Source: Fuerstiella sp041398845 (GTDB taxonomy: Bacteria; Planctomycetota; Planctomycetia; Planctomycetales; Planctomycetaceae). From it: DNA of 64,000 bases. The position numbers were made by a program, and so were the translations under genes. The stretch spans positions 186,001-250,000 of the forward strand of contig JAWKTZ010000009.1 of the NCBI GenBank assembly GCA_041398845.1, given 5' to 3'. The notes beneath the pieces were generated by a model. That model searched no databases and was not told where the DNA came from. It saw only the letters and a list, made by a program, of their open reading frames with translations. Shown here in pieces: positions 1-8,523 of this stretch (position 1 is the first letter of the stretch; each line of letters begins with the position of its first letter).

Positions 1-2508
1 CGCGGGTTTCATGAGCCAGATGCTGCTCATGGTGAGGCTCGCAGACTGGTTGAGCGTTTTCTACACCTTCCGGACACAGAGAGATTTTCTGCTCGCCAGT
101 TTCTTGAAGACCATCCCGAACTGCGGGATTTTCCGAGCTGTGTGCTCGATCTGGCATATGAAGAATATTGCCGCTGCCGTGAGTCCGGTCGTGATATGCG
201 AGCGACTGAGTTTGCTCGACAGTTTCCTGAGGTGCAGCAGTCGCTGATTCGGGTCTTCGAATTCGACCAGATCATGCATCAGCATCCTTCGCTGATGGAC
301 GGTGTTCTGGACGAACACTGGCCGTCTGTGGGACAGACGTTCGGTGAATTTGTTCTTCTGGAGCAGATTGGCCGAGGTGCCATGTCGCGTGTCTTCCTTG
401 CTCGACAGCCGTGTCTGGGGGGACGGCTGGTCGTGGTCAAGGTCTGTGTGCGAGGCGAACGCGAAGCCGATCTGCTGGGTCAACTGGACCATCGCAGCAT
501 AGCTCCGGTGCATTCCATTCACACCGATCCCACGACGGGACTGGCGTCGCTGTGCATGCCGTATCTGACTCGCGCGACTCTGCACCACCTTGCCGAAAGT
601 TTGTTCGGAACACGTTGTGAGACGGAATCGCGTCGCCGACTGACGGCCGCTGACCTCAGTCGATTGGTGCAGAAAGTCAACCAATCGGGTTTGATTGACT
701 CCGAACAGGCGAAGCATAAGAGGACAGCGCACGAGACGACCAAAGAGGACGTCGCCAGTCAGCAGGACGTCAATCAGAATGCGCTACTGGCGATGCTGCC
801 TCATCCACAGGTGTCTTCATCGCAGTTGTCAGGTCTTCATCCATCAGACAGCTTTGCCACTGTTATCCTCCGCTGGGGAATTCAGTTGGCTCAGGGTCTG
901 CAGCATGCTCATGATCGCAACATCCTGCACTGCGATGTCAAGCCGGGCAACGTGTTGCTGATGCCGGACCTGTCGGTGCGACTGCTGGACTTTAATCTGG
1001 CGTGGGTGACCAACGACGCCTTGAAACTCGAAGGCGGCACGTTGCCCTACATGGCGTCCGAACAGTTGCTGGCACTGCGTCATTCTGTGAGCCGGTCTGC
1101 TGATGGTTCCTCAGATAGCAACGATTCACTGTTATCCGAACGCGTTTCCGAACGGACAGACGTGTTTGGGCTGTGCGCGACTTTGTGGCACGTCGTGACG
1201 ATGGAGCCGCCGTTCGGAGTGACGATTGACGAAACGTCACGCTCATCGGCGGCCATGGCGATGCTGGAACGCCATCAGAAGGGATTGTCTGCGGAATCGA
1301 TTTCAATTGTTGCTCAGATTCTTCCGTCGGATGCCGTCGAACTCCTGGTGTCGGGACTGGATGTGGACCCGCTGCGTCGGCCGGCATCGGCGGCGGAACT
1401 TGCCACACGCCTGAGCGAACTGCTGACCGAACATCCGCCCGAAAGTTCACCAGCGGTTCCCAGTTCTCCCCGCCCCGTCTCCATATTTTCCGGCATGGCT
1501 GTTGTAGCCATGATGATTTGTCTGGCCTGCCTGATGTGGCCATTCACTTCCGCCCCGCCGCCGGAACGCACGGCCGAGACGGCTCGGCCGGCCGGTTCAC
1601 CGAACTCACTCATTTCCCCTCCGGTTGATACAGCCCGCTCCAACACGAGCTTGATTCACCAGGCGCGAGTGTCTCTTCAGGATCACCGCTTTCAGGACGC
1701 TCGGGAGGCGCTGTCGTCACTGAGTGCGCCAACGCCCGAGAGCGACTTCCTGGATCTGTATGCCCGTACGTGTCTGTTGCCAACGGCGATCTCTGAACCT
1801 CCGGTGGCGTATTTTCAGTTGATTCAGCGTCTGGAGGATGCGGACACCCAGGCCGGTGGGTCAGAGGTTGAACACCTGCGGCAGTCAGTCCGCGAACGAA
1901 GGCAACCCTGGCTGGACATCGTCGATGATTGGCGGACATTCACCGAAACGGATAACTATCGTGCTCTGGCATGGTGGAATCTGACATGGATTCATCTGGA
2001 ACTGGAAGACCTTTCCGGTGTGGAATCCTGCATCCGAAATGCTGAGATCGCCGGGTTGTCCGGCCACCAGATGCAGCGAATGGAACTCGTGCTGCGAATT
2101 CATCGCGCTCAGGCCAATCAGGAGTTTGCCAACGGGAAATCTCTGAACGAACTTCGTGAGCGTGTCGAAGCTGCGGGAACTCGCGGAGAAGCTCTGGCAT
2201 GGCTCACCTTTGAGGCTCGTGAGCTGCGATCCCGAACCGACATGCCGCTGGACAGAATGCTCGATCGGATCTCTGAACTGGCCGACAGTTTCCGTCAGCC
2301 GGAACTCGCTGTGGAATCCGAAGCGGTCTGGAAGATTCTGCAGGATCGTCGGATTGTGACTCATCCGAATTTCCTGAAGCACATCTTTGCTGCCAGCCGG
2401 TCACCTCGCACGTCCAAACGCAACCGCCTGGGAACCGTGCTTCTGCTGACTCTGGAATCGTCGGCGAACCTGATGCCGTTGGTGGCTTCCGACAGTCACG
2501 GTCGCTAA
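1..2508 (+). CDS. Serine/threonine protein kinase with C-terminal helical region (5' end outside window)
   Basis: The frame is open from base 1 with no stop, so the gene very likely begins upstream; the first in-window candidate start is GTG at 142, and residues below count from there. A planctomycete-type leader precedes the kinase domain. Visible motifs are a glycine loop (IGRGAMSRVF, about 76), the VVVKV lysine strand (about 100), a catalytic loop HCDVKPGN (263-270) and a metal-binding DFN in place of DFG (283-285). The canonical HRD arginine is a cysteine. One hydrophobic segment (about 449-468) would anchor the protein, leaving the kinase in the cytoplasm and a roughly 320-residue, probably TPR-like helical tail on the other side. 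Catalytic Asp, Asn and Lys are all present, so activity is plausible. Substrate unknown. Confidence 0.9.
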   Translation, partial: RGFHEPDAAHGEARRLVERFLHLPDTERFSARQFLEDHPELRDFPSCVLDLAYEEYCRCRESGRDMRATEFARQFPEVQQSLIRVFEFDQIMHQHPSLMDGVLDEHWPSVGQTFGEFVLLEQIGRGAMSRVFLARQPCLGGRLVVVKVCVRGEREADLLGQLDHRSIAPVHSIHTDPTTGLASLCMPYLTRATLHHLAESLFGTRCETESRRRLTAADLSRLVQKVNQSGLIDSEQAKHKRTAHETTKEDVASQQDVNQNALLAMLPHPQVSSSQLSGLHPSDSFATVILRWGIQLAQGLQHAHDRNILHCDVKPGNVLLMPDLSVRLLDFNLAWVTNDALKLEGGTLPYMASEQLLALRHSVSRSADGSSDSNDSLLSERVSERTDVFGLCATLWHVVTMEPPFGVTIDETSRSSAAMAMLERHQKGLSAESISIVAQILPSDAVELLVSGLDVDPLRRPASAAELATRLSELLTEHPPESSPAVPSSPRPVSIFSGMAVVAMMICLACLMWPFTSAPPPERTAETARPAGSPNSLISPPVDTARSNTSLIHQARVSLQDHRFQDAREALSSLSAPTPESDFLDLYARTCLLPTAISEPPVAYFQLIQRLEDADTQAGGSEVEHLRQSVRERRQPWLDIVDDWRTFTETDNYRALAWWNLTWIHLELEDLSGVESCIRNAEIAGLSGHQMQRMELVLRIHRAQANQEFANGKSLNELRERVEAAGTRGEALAWLTFEARELRSRTDMPLDRMLDRISELADSFRQPELAVESEAVWKILQDRRIVTHPNFLKHIFAASRSPRTSKRNRLGTVLLLTLESSANLMPLVASDSHGR

Positions 2509-2616
2509 GCTGCAGGGCACGCGGGAAAAATGTTTCAGAGCCCGTTGTGCAAGGCACCGTTCGGTCCGCTTCAGCAACGGACTGTCTCCGATTTTTCCGG
2601 CGTGCAGCAAATCGAC

Positions 2617-3804
2617 ATGTGGAATCGCAATCTCAATCTGTTGGTCGCGGTGTTGATTCTGACGTCATCGGCCTCGTCGCTGGTCGCTCAGACACCTTCA
2701 ACCACGGTTCGCGTGGCCACAATGAACGTCAGCCTGAATCGGCCCAGCGCCGGACAGCTTGTTAAGGACCTTGCCGCCCACGATGCTCAGGCCATGCGGA
2801 TCGCCTCCATTCTCAGACAGTTGCGACCGGACATCGTGCTGTTGAACGAATTTGATTTCGATGCACAGCACACCGCATTGCAGTTGTTTCAGGAGCGTTT
2901 TCTTCGCGCCGTTTCGCCGACGTTCGCATCGGAACCGCTGATTTATGAACACGCCTTTACTGCTCCGGTCAACACCGGAGTGCCATCCGGCATGGACCTG
3001 AACGGCGATGGCAATCAGAACGACCCGGCCGACGCTTTCGGGTACGGATTGTTTCCCGGTCAGTATGGCATGGTCGTGCTGTCCCGCTTTCCGATCGATT
3101 ATGAGTCGGTACGCACTTTTCAGAACCTGCTGTGGCACACGATGCCCAATGCTGCACGTCCCGTTGACCCAAAGTCCGGTCAGCCGTGGTATGACGATAC
3201 CACGTGGATTCAGTTGCGACTGTCGTCCAAGAGCCATTGGGATGTGCCGGTCACAATCGGGCCACACACGCTGCATCTTCTGGCCAGCCACCCCACGCCG
3301 CCGGCCTTCGACGGGCCGGAAGACCGCAACGGCAAACGTAACCACGACGAAATTCGCCTGTGGGCGGATTATGTGTCACCGGAACGCAGCGACTGGATTG
3401 TGGATGACGCAGGGCAGACCGGCGGGCTGGGTGACGACGCGGCGTTTGTGATTCTCGGTGATCTGAATGCCGACCCGGCCGATGGAGACAGTCATGACCA
3501 CGCCATCCGGCAGTTGCTGACTCATCGCCGCATCAACGCCGCAGTTGTGCCCGGCAGCTTCGGCGCGACGGAAGCAGCGGCTGCACAGAAAGGTGCCAAC
3601 GATTCACATGTTGGGCGACCGGTCTGCGATACGGCAGACTTCCCGGACGGAAGCGTGGGAAATCTGCGAGTGGACTATGTTCTGCCGTCACTGAATCTGA
3701 CGATCACTGGTGCCGGCGTAGCGTGGCCTCGCGTTGGTGAACCCGGATCGGAGCACTTTCAGAGTTCCGATCATCACCCTGTCTGGATCGATATTGCTCT
3801 GTGA
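2617..3804 (+). CDS. Secreted endonuclease/exonuclease/phosphatase (EEP) family protein
   Basis: I chose the ATG at 2617 because it begins a clean signal peptide (hydrophobic core then SSLVAQ); the frame stays open upstream to 2530 without signal-like sequence. The mature 370-residue protein has the EEP (DNase I-like) fold signature: TMNV near the N-terminus, the metal-binding glutamate in LLNEFD (residue 78), LGDLNADP in the third quarter and the C-terminal SSDHHPVW histidine motif. This family cleaves phosphodiester or phosphomonoester bonds in nucleic acids, lipids or inositol phosphates. Export suggests a role in extracellular phosphate scavenging or nucleic acid degradation, but the substrate cannot be read from sequence. 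Its stop overlaps the GTG start of the next gene. Confidence 0.88.
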   Translation: MWNRNLNLLVAVLILTSSASSLVAQTPSTTVRVATMNVSLNRPSAGQLVKDLAAHDAQAMRIASILRQLRPDIVLLNEFDFDAQHTALQLFQERFLRAVSPTFASEPLIYEHAFTAPVNTGVPSGMDLNGDGNQNDPADAFGYGLFPGQYGMVVLSRFPIDYESVRTFQNLLWHTMPNAARPVDPKSGQPWYDDTTWIQLRLSSKSHWDVPVTIGPHTLHLLASHPTPPAFDGPEDRNGKRNHDEIRLWADYVSPERSDWIVDDAGQTGGLGDDAAFVILGDLNADPADGDSHDHAIRQLLTHRRINAAVVPGSFGATEAAAAQKGANDSHVGRPVCDTADFPDGSVGNLRVDYVLPSLNLTITGAGVAWPRVGEPGSEHFQSSDHHPVWIDIAL

Positions 3805-4301
3805 ACCATGATCGAAACACCCCTCTGATGCCGTCCGTCATGCCCGATCGCCACGCCGATACCGATGCCGATCCTCGCGTTTCCGGACGAAAGGTCGTCG
3901 TGGCCATGTTTACGCTGGGGTTTGTGGCGACGGGACTGCTGTGGTTTTACTGGGATCTGCACCTGCGTCCGTTTATGCCGCTGCAGAAAGCCCTTGCGGA
4001 CACCTACGAAAATTCCAGTCCACGAGTGGACGGGGGCCAGCGGCGGATACACAAAGCCACACCGCGCGTCTTGCGAGTTGTGATGCGAGTCCCCTTTGAC
4101 CCCAACAGCAGCGACGAAACGGTTCAGTCAGCCATTGCGGAACGCATCCGCACCACGCAACAGCTCGCCACGAAGTACGCTGAACTTGCCACCTATGACC
4201 TGCTGGAAGTGCATTTGTATCACGAACAGAAAGAACAGGGGCTGTCTCAGAAAACCTTCCAGCGGCAGATCAGCGCATCACCGCACGCTGACGCTGGTTG
4301 A
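3801..4301 (+). CDS. Small single-pass membrane protein, function unknown
   Basis: 166 residues if translation starts at the GTG that overlaps the stop of the upstream EEP gene by 4 bases (translational coupling is likely); an ATG at 3828 would give 157. After a charged cytoplasmic leader there is one transmembrane helix (VVVAMFTLGFVATGLLWFYW, about residues 32-51). A roughly 110-residue soluble domain rich in Arg, Gln and Glu follows, with predicted helices. I do not recognise the family. The tight coupling suggests co-expression with the secreted phosphoesterase. Confidence 0.65.
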   Translation: MNHDRNTPLMPSVMPDRHADTDADPRVSGRKVVVAMFTLGFVATGLLWFYWDLHLRPFMPLQKALADTYENSSPRVDGGQRRIHKATPRVLRVVMRVPFDPNSSDETVQSAIAERIRTTQQLATKYAELATYDLLEVHLYHEQKEQGLSQKTFQRQISASPHADAG

Positions 4302-4423
4302 CAGTTGGCTGGTGCGATGATAGTTTCTGCCTCAGAATACAGTTCCGAAACACTCATCTTATTTTCGTTCAGCAGACAGCCTTCTGATCGGCTGTCATTC
4401 GTTCTCAGGAAAGCTCTCGAAAC

Positions 4424-4789
4424 ATGTCCGGCGACCAGACTCCCGACCAGTTGTACGATGAAGCCGTCAAGTTGAAAGACGCCGGTGATCTGGAAGGAGC
4501 CGTTTCCGCGCTGATGAAGATTCTGGAGATCGACAACGATCACCTGCACACCAACATGGCTCTGGGAGTTTACCTGCAGCGTCTGGGGCGGCCTGACGAT
4601 GCCATTCGATATGCCACACGCGTCACCGAGATCCAGCCGGACGACCCGTTTTCGTATACTCAGCTATCGGTCATTTTTCAGCGCTGTGGAAAGATTCCTG
4701 AAGCCGAAGATGCGATGGCCAGAGCTCACGTGCTGCAGGGCCGTCCGGCGAGTACTGGTCAGCCCAGCGACAGCAAACACGCCCGCTGA
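4424..4789 (+). CDS. Tetratricopeptide (TPR) repeat protein
   Basis: 121 residues made almost entirely of about three TPR units: YDEAVKLKDAGDLEGAVSAL, then a unit containing MALGVYLQRLGRPDDAI, then YTQLSVIFQRCGKIPEAEDAM, each with the usual small/large residue spacing. No signal peptide or membrane segment, so it should be a cytoplasmic protein-protein adaptor. It lies 122 bases after the preceding gene on the same strand and converges with the TraB-like gene on the other strand. The partner is unknown. Confidence 0.82.
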   Translation: MSGDQTPDQLYDEAVKLKDAGDLEGAVSALMKILEIDNDHLHTNMALGVYLQRLGRPDDAIRYATRVTEIQPDDPFSYTQLSVIFQRCGKIPEAEDAMARAHVLQGRPASTGQPSDSKHAR

Positions 4790-4820
4790 GACATCCCCTT
4801 ATCAGACGGCCTCCGGGAAT

Positions 4821-5846
4821 TCACTTTGTCGCCGGTGCCAGTCGCCACGCAGTCAGCCATTGTTCGGATTGTCGTTCGTAACCAAAGTCGGTCACCAGGC
4901 GTTTTTCCATATCGGGAAAATGCCCGGCTCCATAGAAGATGCCAATTTTGGTTTTTCCCTTTTTCAGTTGCTGAGTCAACACCTGCAGGGCTTTGATGTT
5001 GCGTTCGGTGATGATGGTGGACCGGCCATCTTTTTCGGCAAACGCGGTTCCCAGGTTGGCTTTGGTCAACTGAACGGCAAAGATCCGGCGGACTCGATAA
5101 AGCCGGTCTGACGCCAGGAGTGACAGAACGAAATCGAGTTGCTGAGCCACCGGACTGGACTTCTGCTGTTCGAGCGCTTCCTTGCCCATTTCCCGAGCCA
5201 TCGTCTCTGCGAACGATTCTCCTCGCAGCGCCATCGTGGACTCAAGCTCTTCCTTGGTCATGTCGGCGTGGACAAAGTTGCGTGGCGTATAGTCGATATC
5301 TGACAACTGGAAACTCAGGCCCAGCGAATCCTTGGCCGCCAACTGCAGGACGGAAATCGCGGCGAGTCCGATATTGGCGTCATTCCATTCCGCCTGCTCA
5401 TCGATGACCCGCCGGCTGCCTTTGCCTCCGCCGGGTCGCAGTCCCTGCTTCACGGCTGCTGCCGGCATCACGGCTTCAAACAGCAGCACATCGTATTGCC
5501 GGAACAACTTGTTCAGATCTCGATAGTATTCCGCTTCACCAAGGTGAATGGCTCCGATCAGATCCACGGTGGTCCCGGGATAGCGAGCCGATTTCTCCAG
5601 GCGAATCACCGACGTTTCGAGCGTTTCCGCAACATTGCTGTCGTTGCGTCTGATGCGAATGTATTCCTGCAGTGGTTCGTCGGCCTCTGAGGCAGCCTCT
5701 GAGGCAGCTTTGGCTGCCGTCGAGCGATCTGCTGATGGATCGGCAACCGACTCAGACGAGATCGCTCCCGCAGTGACAGTCTGCTGAGCACTCGCCTCAG
5801 AAAACCAGAACGGAAAGGTCAGCAGGCAGACAGCAACGCGACGCAT
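4821..5846 (-). CDS. TraB/GumN-like domain protein, exported
   Basis: I chose the ATG at 5846 (341 aa) because it starts a signal peptide (RRVAVCLLTFPFWF...ASAQ); the frame is open further upstream to 5903. An Ala/Glu/Ser-rich linker with a short repeated AASEA segment (about 45-65) is followed by the TraB/GumN fold. Conserved pieces are VDLIGAIHLGEAEYY near the start of the domain, LLFEAVMP, and the C-terminal IFYGAGHFPDMEKRL. The paired GxxH motifs are those thought to bind metal in the related TIKI/TraB proteins. The likely site of action is the periplasm, perhaps as a metallo-hydrolase. It lies downstream of the symporter gene on the same strand with a 147-bp gap, so co-transcription is possible. 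Confidence 0.82.
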   Translation of the reverse strand: MRRVAVCLLTFPFWFSEASAQQTVTAGAISSESVADPSADRSTAAKAASEAASEADEPLQEYIRIRRNDSNVAETLETSVIRLEKSARYPGTTVDLIGAIHLGEAEYYRDLNKLFRQYDVLLFEAVMPAAAVKQGLRPGGGKGSRRVIDEQAEWNDANIGLAAISVLQLAAKDSLGLSFQLSDIDYTPRNFVHADMTKEELESTMALRGESFAETMAREMGKEALEQQKSSPVAQQLDFVLSLLASDRLYRVRRIFAVQLTKANLGTAFAEKDGRSTIITERNIKALQVLTQQLKKGKTKIGIFYGAGHFPDMEKRLVTDFGYERQSEQWLTAWRLAPATK

Positions 5847-5993
5847 GGCAGAATTCCATGTTGAATCAAAGACAGAACAAGAGCGACCGAAACTTCGGCG
5901 CAAGTAAGTCTAGGCGTTTCAGCACGTTGGGGCGACCCGAAATCTTCGCCCTTTTCCAACGCATGGACATGTTTCCCACAGCAGTTTCCGGAC

Positions 5994-7994
5994 CTATACG
6001 ACCAGACTGAGTCCTTTGGTGACGGCCACGATGGCAAAGACCAGCAGCCAGGCGATCACGAATCCGTAGACTCCCAGTTTGGTTGGCATCGGAAACTGGA
6101 AGTCGGCAAACTCAATCACTGGTTCGCGCACTTTGTTGTCTTCGGGGACGACACACGGAATCAACACCACTTCACCTTCCTGAACGGGTGTTCGCATCAG
6201 AGCAAAAAAGGAATCCAGTTGTTGCGGTGACTGTGGTTCCGTGACCAGCGATGTGACCACTCCGGCCACCACACCGGCACCCAGATAGACAATGCTTTGC
6301 CACATGTCGAGCATCACGCGACCGCTGGCGGTGTCGCGATACAGACCGTCAAATGGCAGTACGGTGTTGTACATCACGTCCGGGTAACTGCTGACCACAA
6401 ACCAGCACACGGCCGAAGTTCCTGTGGCGATCCACACCGCCTGAGTATTCCAGCGCCTCCAGAAAATGCCGAACCACATGCTGATGCCGATGGCTGCCGG
6501 CGTTTTGATCACGACCTTCATCGCGTGAATGACGTCCGTGAAGGTCGCCTGCAGAACCAGAGCTGCAGCGACGATCGTCAGCCCCGCCAGTCGCCCTACC
6601 CAGACATAGTGGTGCTCGCTGCGGCCGGGAACCAGGTGCCGCTTGTAAATGTTCTCCGTGAACAGTCCGCTCGACACCACCATCTGAGCGTCACTGGTAC
6701 TCATGACAGCAGCCAGCAACGACGCCATCAGCAGACCAATCAGGCCCGGACAAATGGTGGGCAGAATGTCGTAGGCCGCTCGTCCAAACAGTTCGTCGGC
6801 AAACTTCCTGTCGACCGCCTCGATCCGTGCTTTTTCCTCATCCGGAAGGGCGTTGAATTCGGGGCTGATGCGTTGCTGCAGAGTTGCATGCAGTGCGTGA
6901 TCGGCAGGATCGGGAGATGTCAGCAACGGACTGCTGGTTCCCAGATACCATGCAATGCAGGCCAGGCCGGTGAATGTCCATGCCACGGTGCAGAATCGTT
7001 TCAGAAAGTTGCCGACAGTGAACCCGAATCGGCCCTCGTATTCTGTCTTGCCGGCTCCGCAGACCCCCATGATATGCGGCTGAACGATGATGCCCGCCAA
7101 TGCGGTGATCGACAGTACAATCACATAGAAAACGGTAATGGGTTCCTGCCCCAGACGCGCCGCCACATCGGGACTGGCAACAAAGTCAAACATGCCCGGC
7201 TTGAGGCCAGCGGACCGATTCAGAGATCCAAAGCCGCCAACCTGCCAGAAGACAAAGGGCAACAGCAAAATGGAAAAGGCGATTGTTAAAATCCCCTGAA
7301 TGAAGTCGGTGATGATGGCCGCCGCCAGGCCTCCCGCCATTCCGTAAGTCACAAACAGCAGGGTCATCGCCAGAATCGCATATTCGTATCCCGCCAGAGT
7401 TCGCCAGTTGACCGACACCGTCATCCGTGACTTGGCATCCGCTCCCTGAAGTTCTTCTTCTGTGGGCAGCACGTTGACCACCGAAACGCTGGGTACCTGA
7501 AAGTTGATCTGCTGAGCCATCGAGTCCAGGGCATTGCCGGTCAGAGCATTGATCATCTTGCCGCTGCTGAACAGGGCTCCGGCAATGAACACGATGGAAA
7601 TCAGGATGCCGTAAAACGAATACAGCACGGCGGTGGCCGGACTGAAGCGGGTTCCAAAAAAATCGGCGGTTGTCAGAGCTCGAATGCGGCGGAGGACGGG
7701 AGCAATCACCCAGTAAAACGGAGTTGCCGGTAACCACAGAAACTGCCACCAGATGCCCGCCAGTCCGGTGCGCCATGTGCCCGCCACGACGGTAATTGCC
7801 TGGTCGCTGCTGGTGCCGGAACCGAAGGCAAAGAACATCATGAAGAACTTGCCGAAGCGACGTCCGCCCATGAAGAAGTCGGCCATGTCCTTCACACGCC
7901 GGGCCGACCAGATTCCGATTCCGAGGATCGCCAGAAAATAAAAGGCCAGCACCACCCAGTCAAAGGGGTGCATCCCCAGCAATGAATTCGCCAT
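5994..7994 (-). CDS. Sodium:solute symporter family (SSS) transporter
   Basis: 666 residues from the ATG at 7994 (a TTG at 8009 would add five residues). The protein is a polytopic membrane protein of the SSS family. The N-terminal helix is followed by the typical ADFFMGGRR segment, then FGSGTSSDQAITV, the region equivalent to the first half of the sodium site. About 13-14 hydrophobic segments are visible, with a conserved LAAVMSTSDAQMVVSSGLF block in the second half. There is a long soluble loop (about residues 395-435) and a cytoplasmic insertion near the C-terminus (EVVLIPCVVPEDNK). It should use the sodium gradient to import an organic solute; the substrate (sugar, carboxylate or amino acid) is not predictable. 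Confidence 0.92.
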   Translation of the reverse strand: MANSLLGMHPFDWVVLAFYFLAILGIGIWSARRVKDMADFFMGGRRFGKFFMMFFAFGSGTSSDQAITVVAGTWRTGLAGIWWQFLWLPATPFYWVIAPVLRRIRALTTADFFGTRFSPATAVLYSFYGILISIVFIAGALFSSGKMINALTGNALDSMAQQINFQVPSVSVVNVLPTEEELQGADAKSRMTVSVNWRTLAGYEYAILAMTLLFVTYGMAGGLAAAIITDFIQGILTIAFSILLLPFVFWQVGGFGSLNRSAGLKPGMFDFVASPDVAARLGQEPITVFYVIVLSITALAGIIVQPHIMGVCGAGKTEYEGRFGFTVGNFLKRFCTVAWTFTGLACIAWYLGTSSPLLTSPDPADHALHATLQQRISPEFNALPDEEKARIEAVDRKFADELFGRAAYDILPTICPGLIGLLMASLLAAVMSTSDAQMVVSSGLFTENIYKRHLVPGRSEHHYVWVGRLAGLTIVAAALVLQATFTDVIHAMKVVIKTPAAIGISMWFGIFWRRWNTQAVWIATGTSAVCWFVVSSYPDVMYNTVLPFDGLYRDTASGRVMLDMWQSIVYLGAGVVAGVVTSLVTEPQSPQQLDSFFALMRTPVQEGEVVLIPCVVPEDNKVREPVIEFADFQFPMPTKLGVYGFVIAWLLVFAIVAVTKGLSLVV

Positions 7995-8523
7995 GAATTG
8001 TTGTCTCAAGCTGATGTAAATGTCCGGGAATCAAGGCCGCCTGCTGTCCATTGAACGCGGCTGCGGTGATCGAGCTGTCTGCTGGAATTGACGAGTCTGA
8101 GACAGATTCGCCTCCATGAAATCGGTCTTCGTTGAACGGTCGTGCCAGTTGAACGATACCGCTCCGACCGCCGGGCCGCAACGAAATGCACAGCCGCATA
8201 TCAGTCGCCGCTGTGCATTTCGGCATATTCGGCCAGTCGCTGCAAACCATCCAGCTACTCCGCTCCCCAACTTATGCCAAATCCGCCATAGGCCCTACCT
8301 TTACTACTCATCCAAAACCTTTCAGTTTTACTGACCGGCAATGCCGACCAATGAGTTGACCGCCACTTGTGTTACCCGATTTACCTATCTGTCCAGACCG
8401 GATTGGTTGATTGTCTGTCGCTTGTTTCGACAGCGGCGGGCACATCAGGGGCAAAACCCAAACTCTCTCAAACACCACTCGGGCTTGTCTGGAAGCCACA
8501 CCCTTCGGAAAGGAATTTAGAAC
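7995..8523. other. Divergent intergenic region between symporter and YTV-protein genes
   Basis: 529 bases with no convincing coding sequence. It must contain the promoters of both divergent genes. An 11-bp perfect inverted repeat lies at 8184-8220. A purine-rich GGAAAGG at about 8508-8514 serves as the ribosome binding site of the YTV gene. I could not identify sigma-70 boxes with confidence. Confidence 0.6.
8184..8220. repeat. Perfect 11-bp inverted repeat with 15-nt spacer
   Basis: AAATGCACAGC at 8184-8194 is the exact complement of GCTGTGCATTT at 8210-8220. It sits in the divergent promoter region, about 190 bp from the symporter start and 300 bp from the YTV start. It is compatible with an operator for a dimeric regulator or with a leader hairpin. 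It has no U tail, so it is not an intrinsic terminator. Confidence 0.55.

Noticed and set aside
6297..7289. 330-residue plus-strand frame opposite the symporter
   Set aside because: The symporter's transmembrane motifs run through the same bases on the minus strand.
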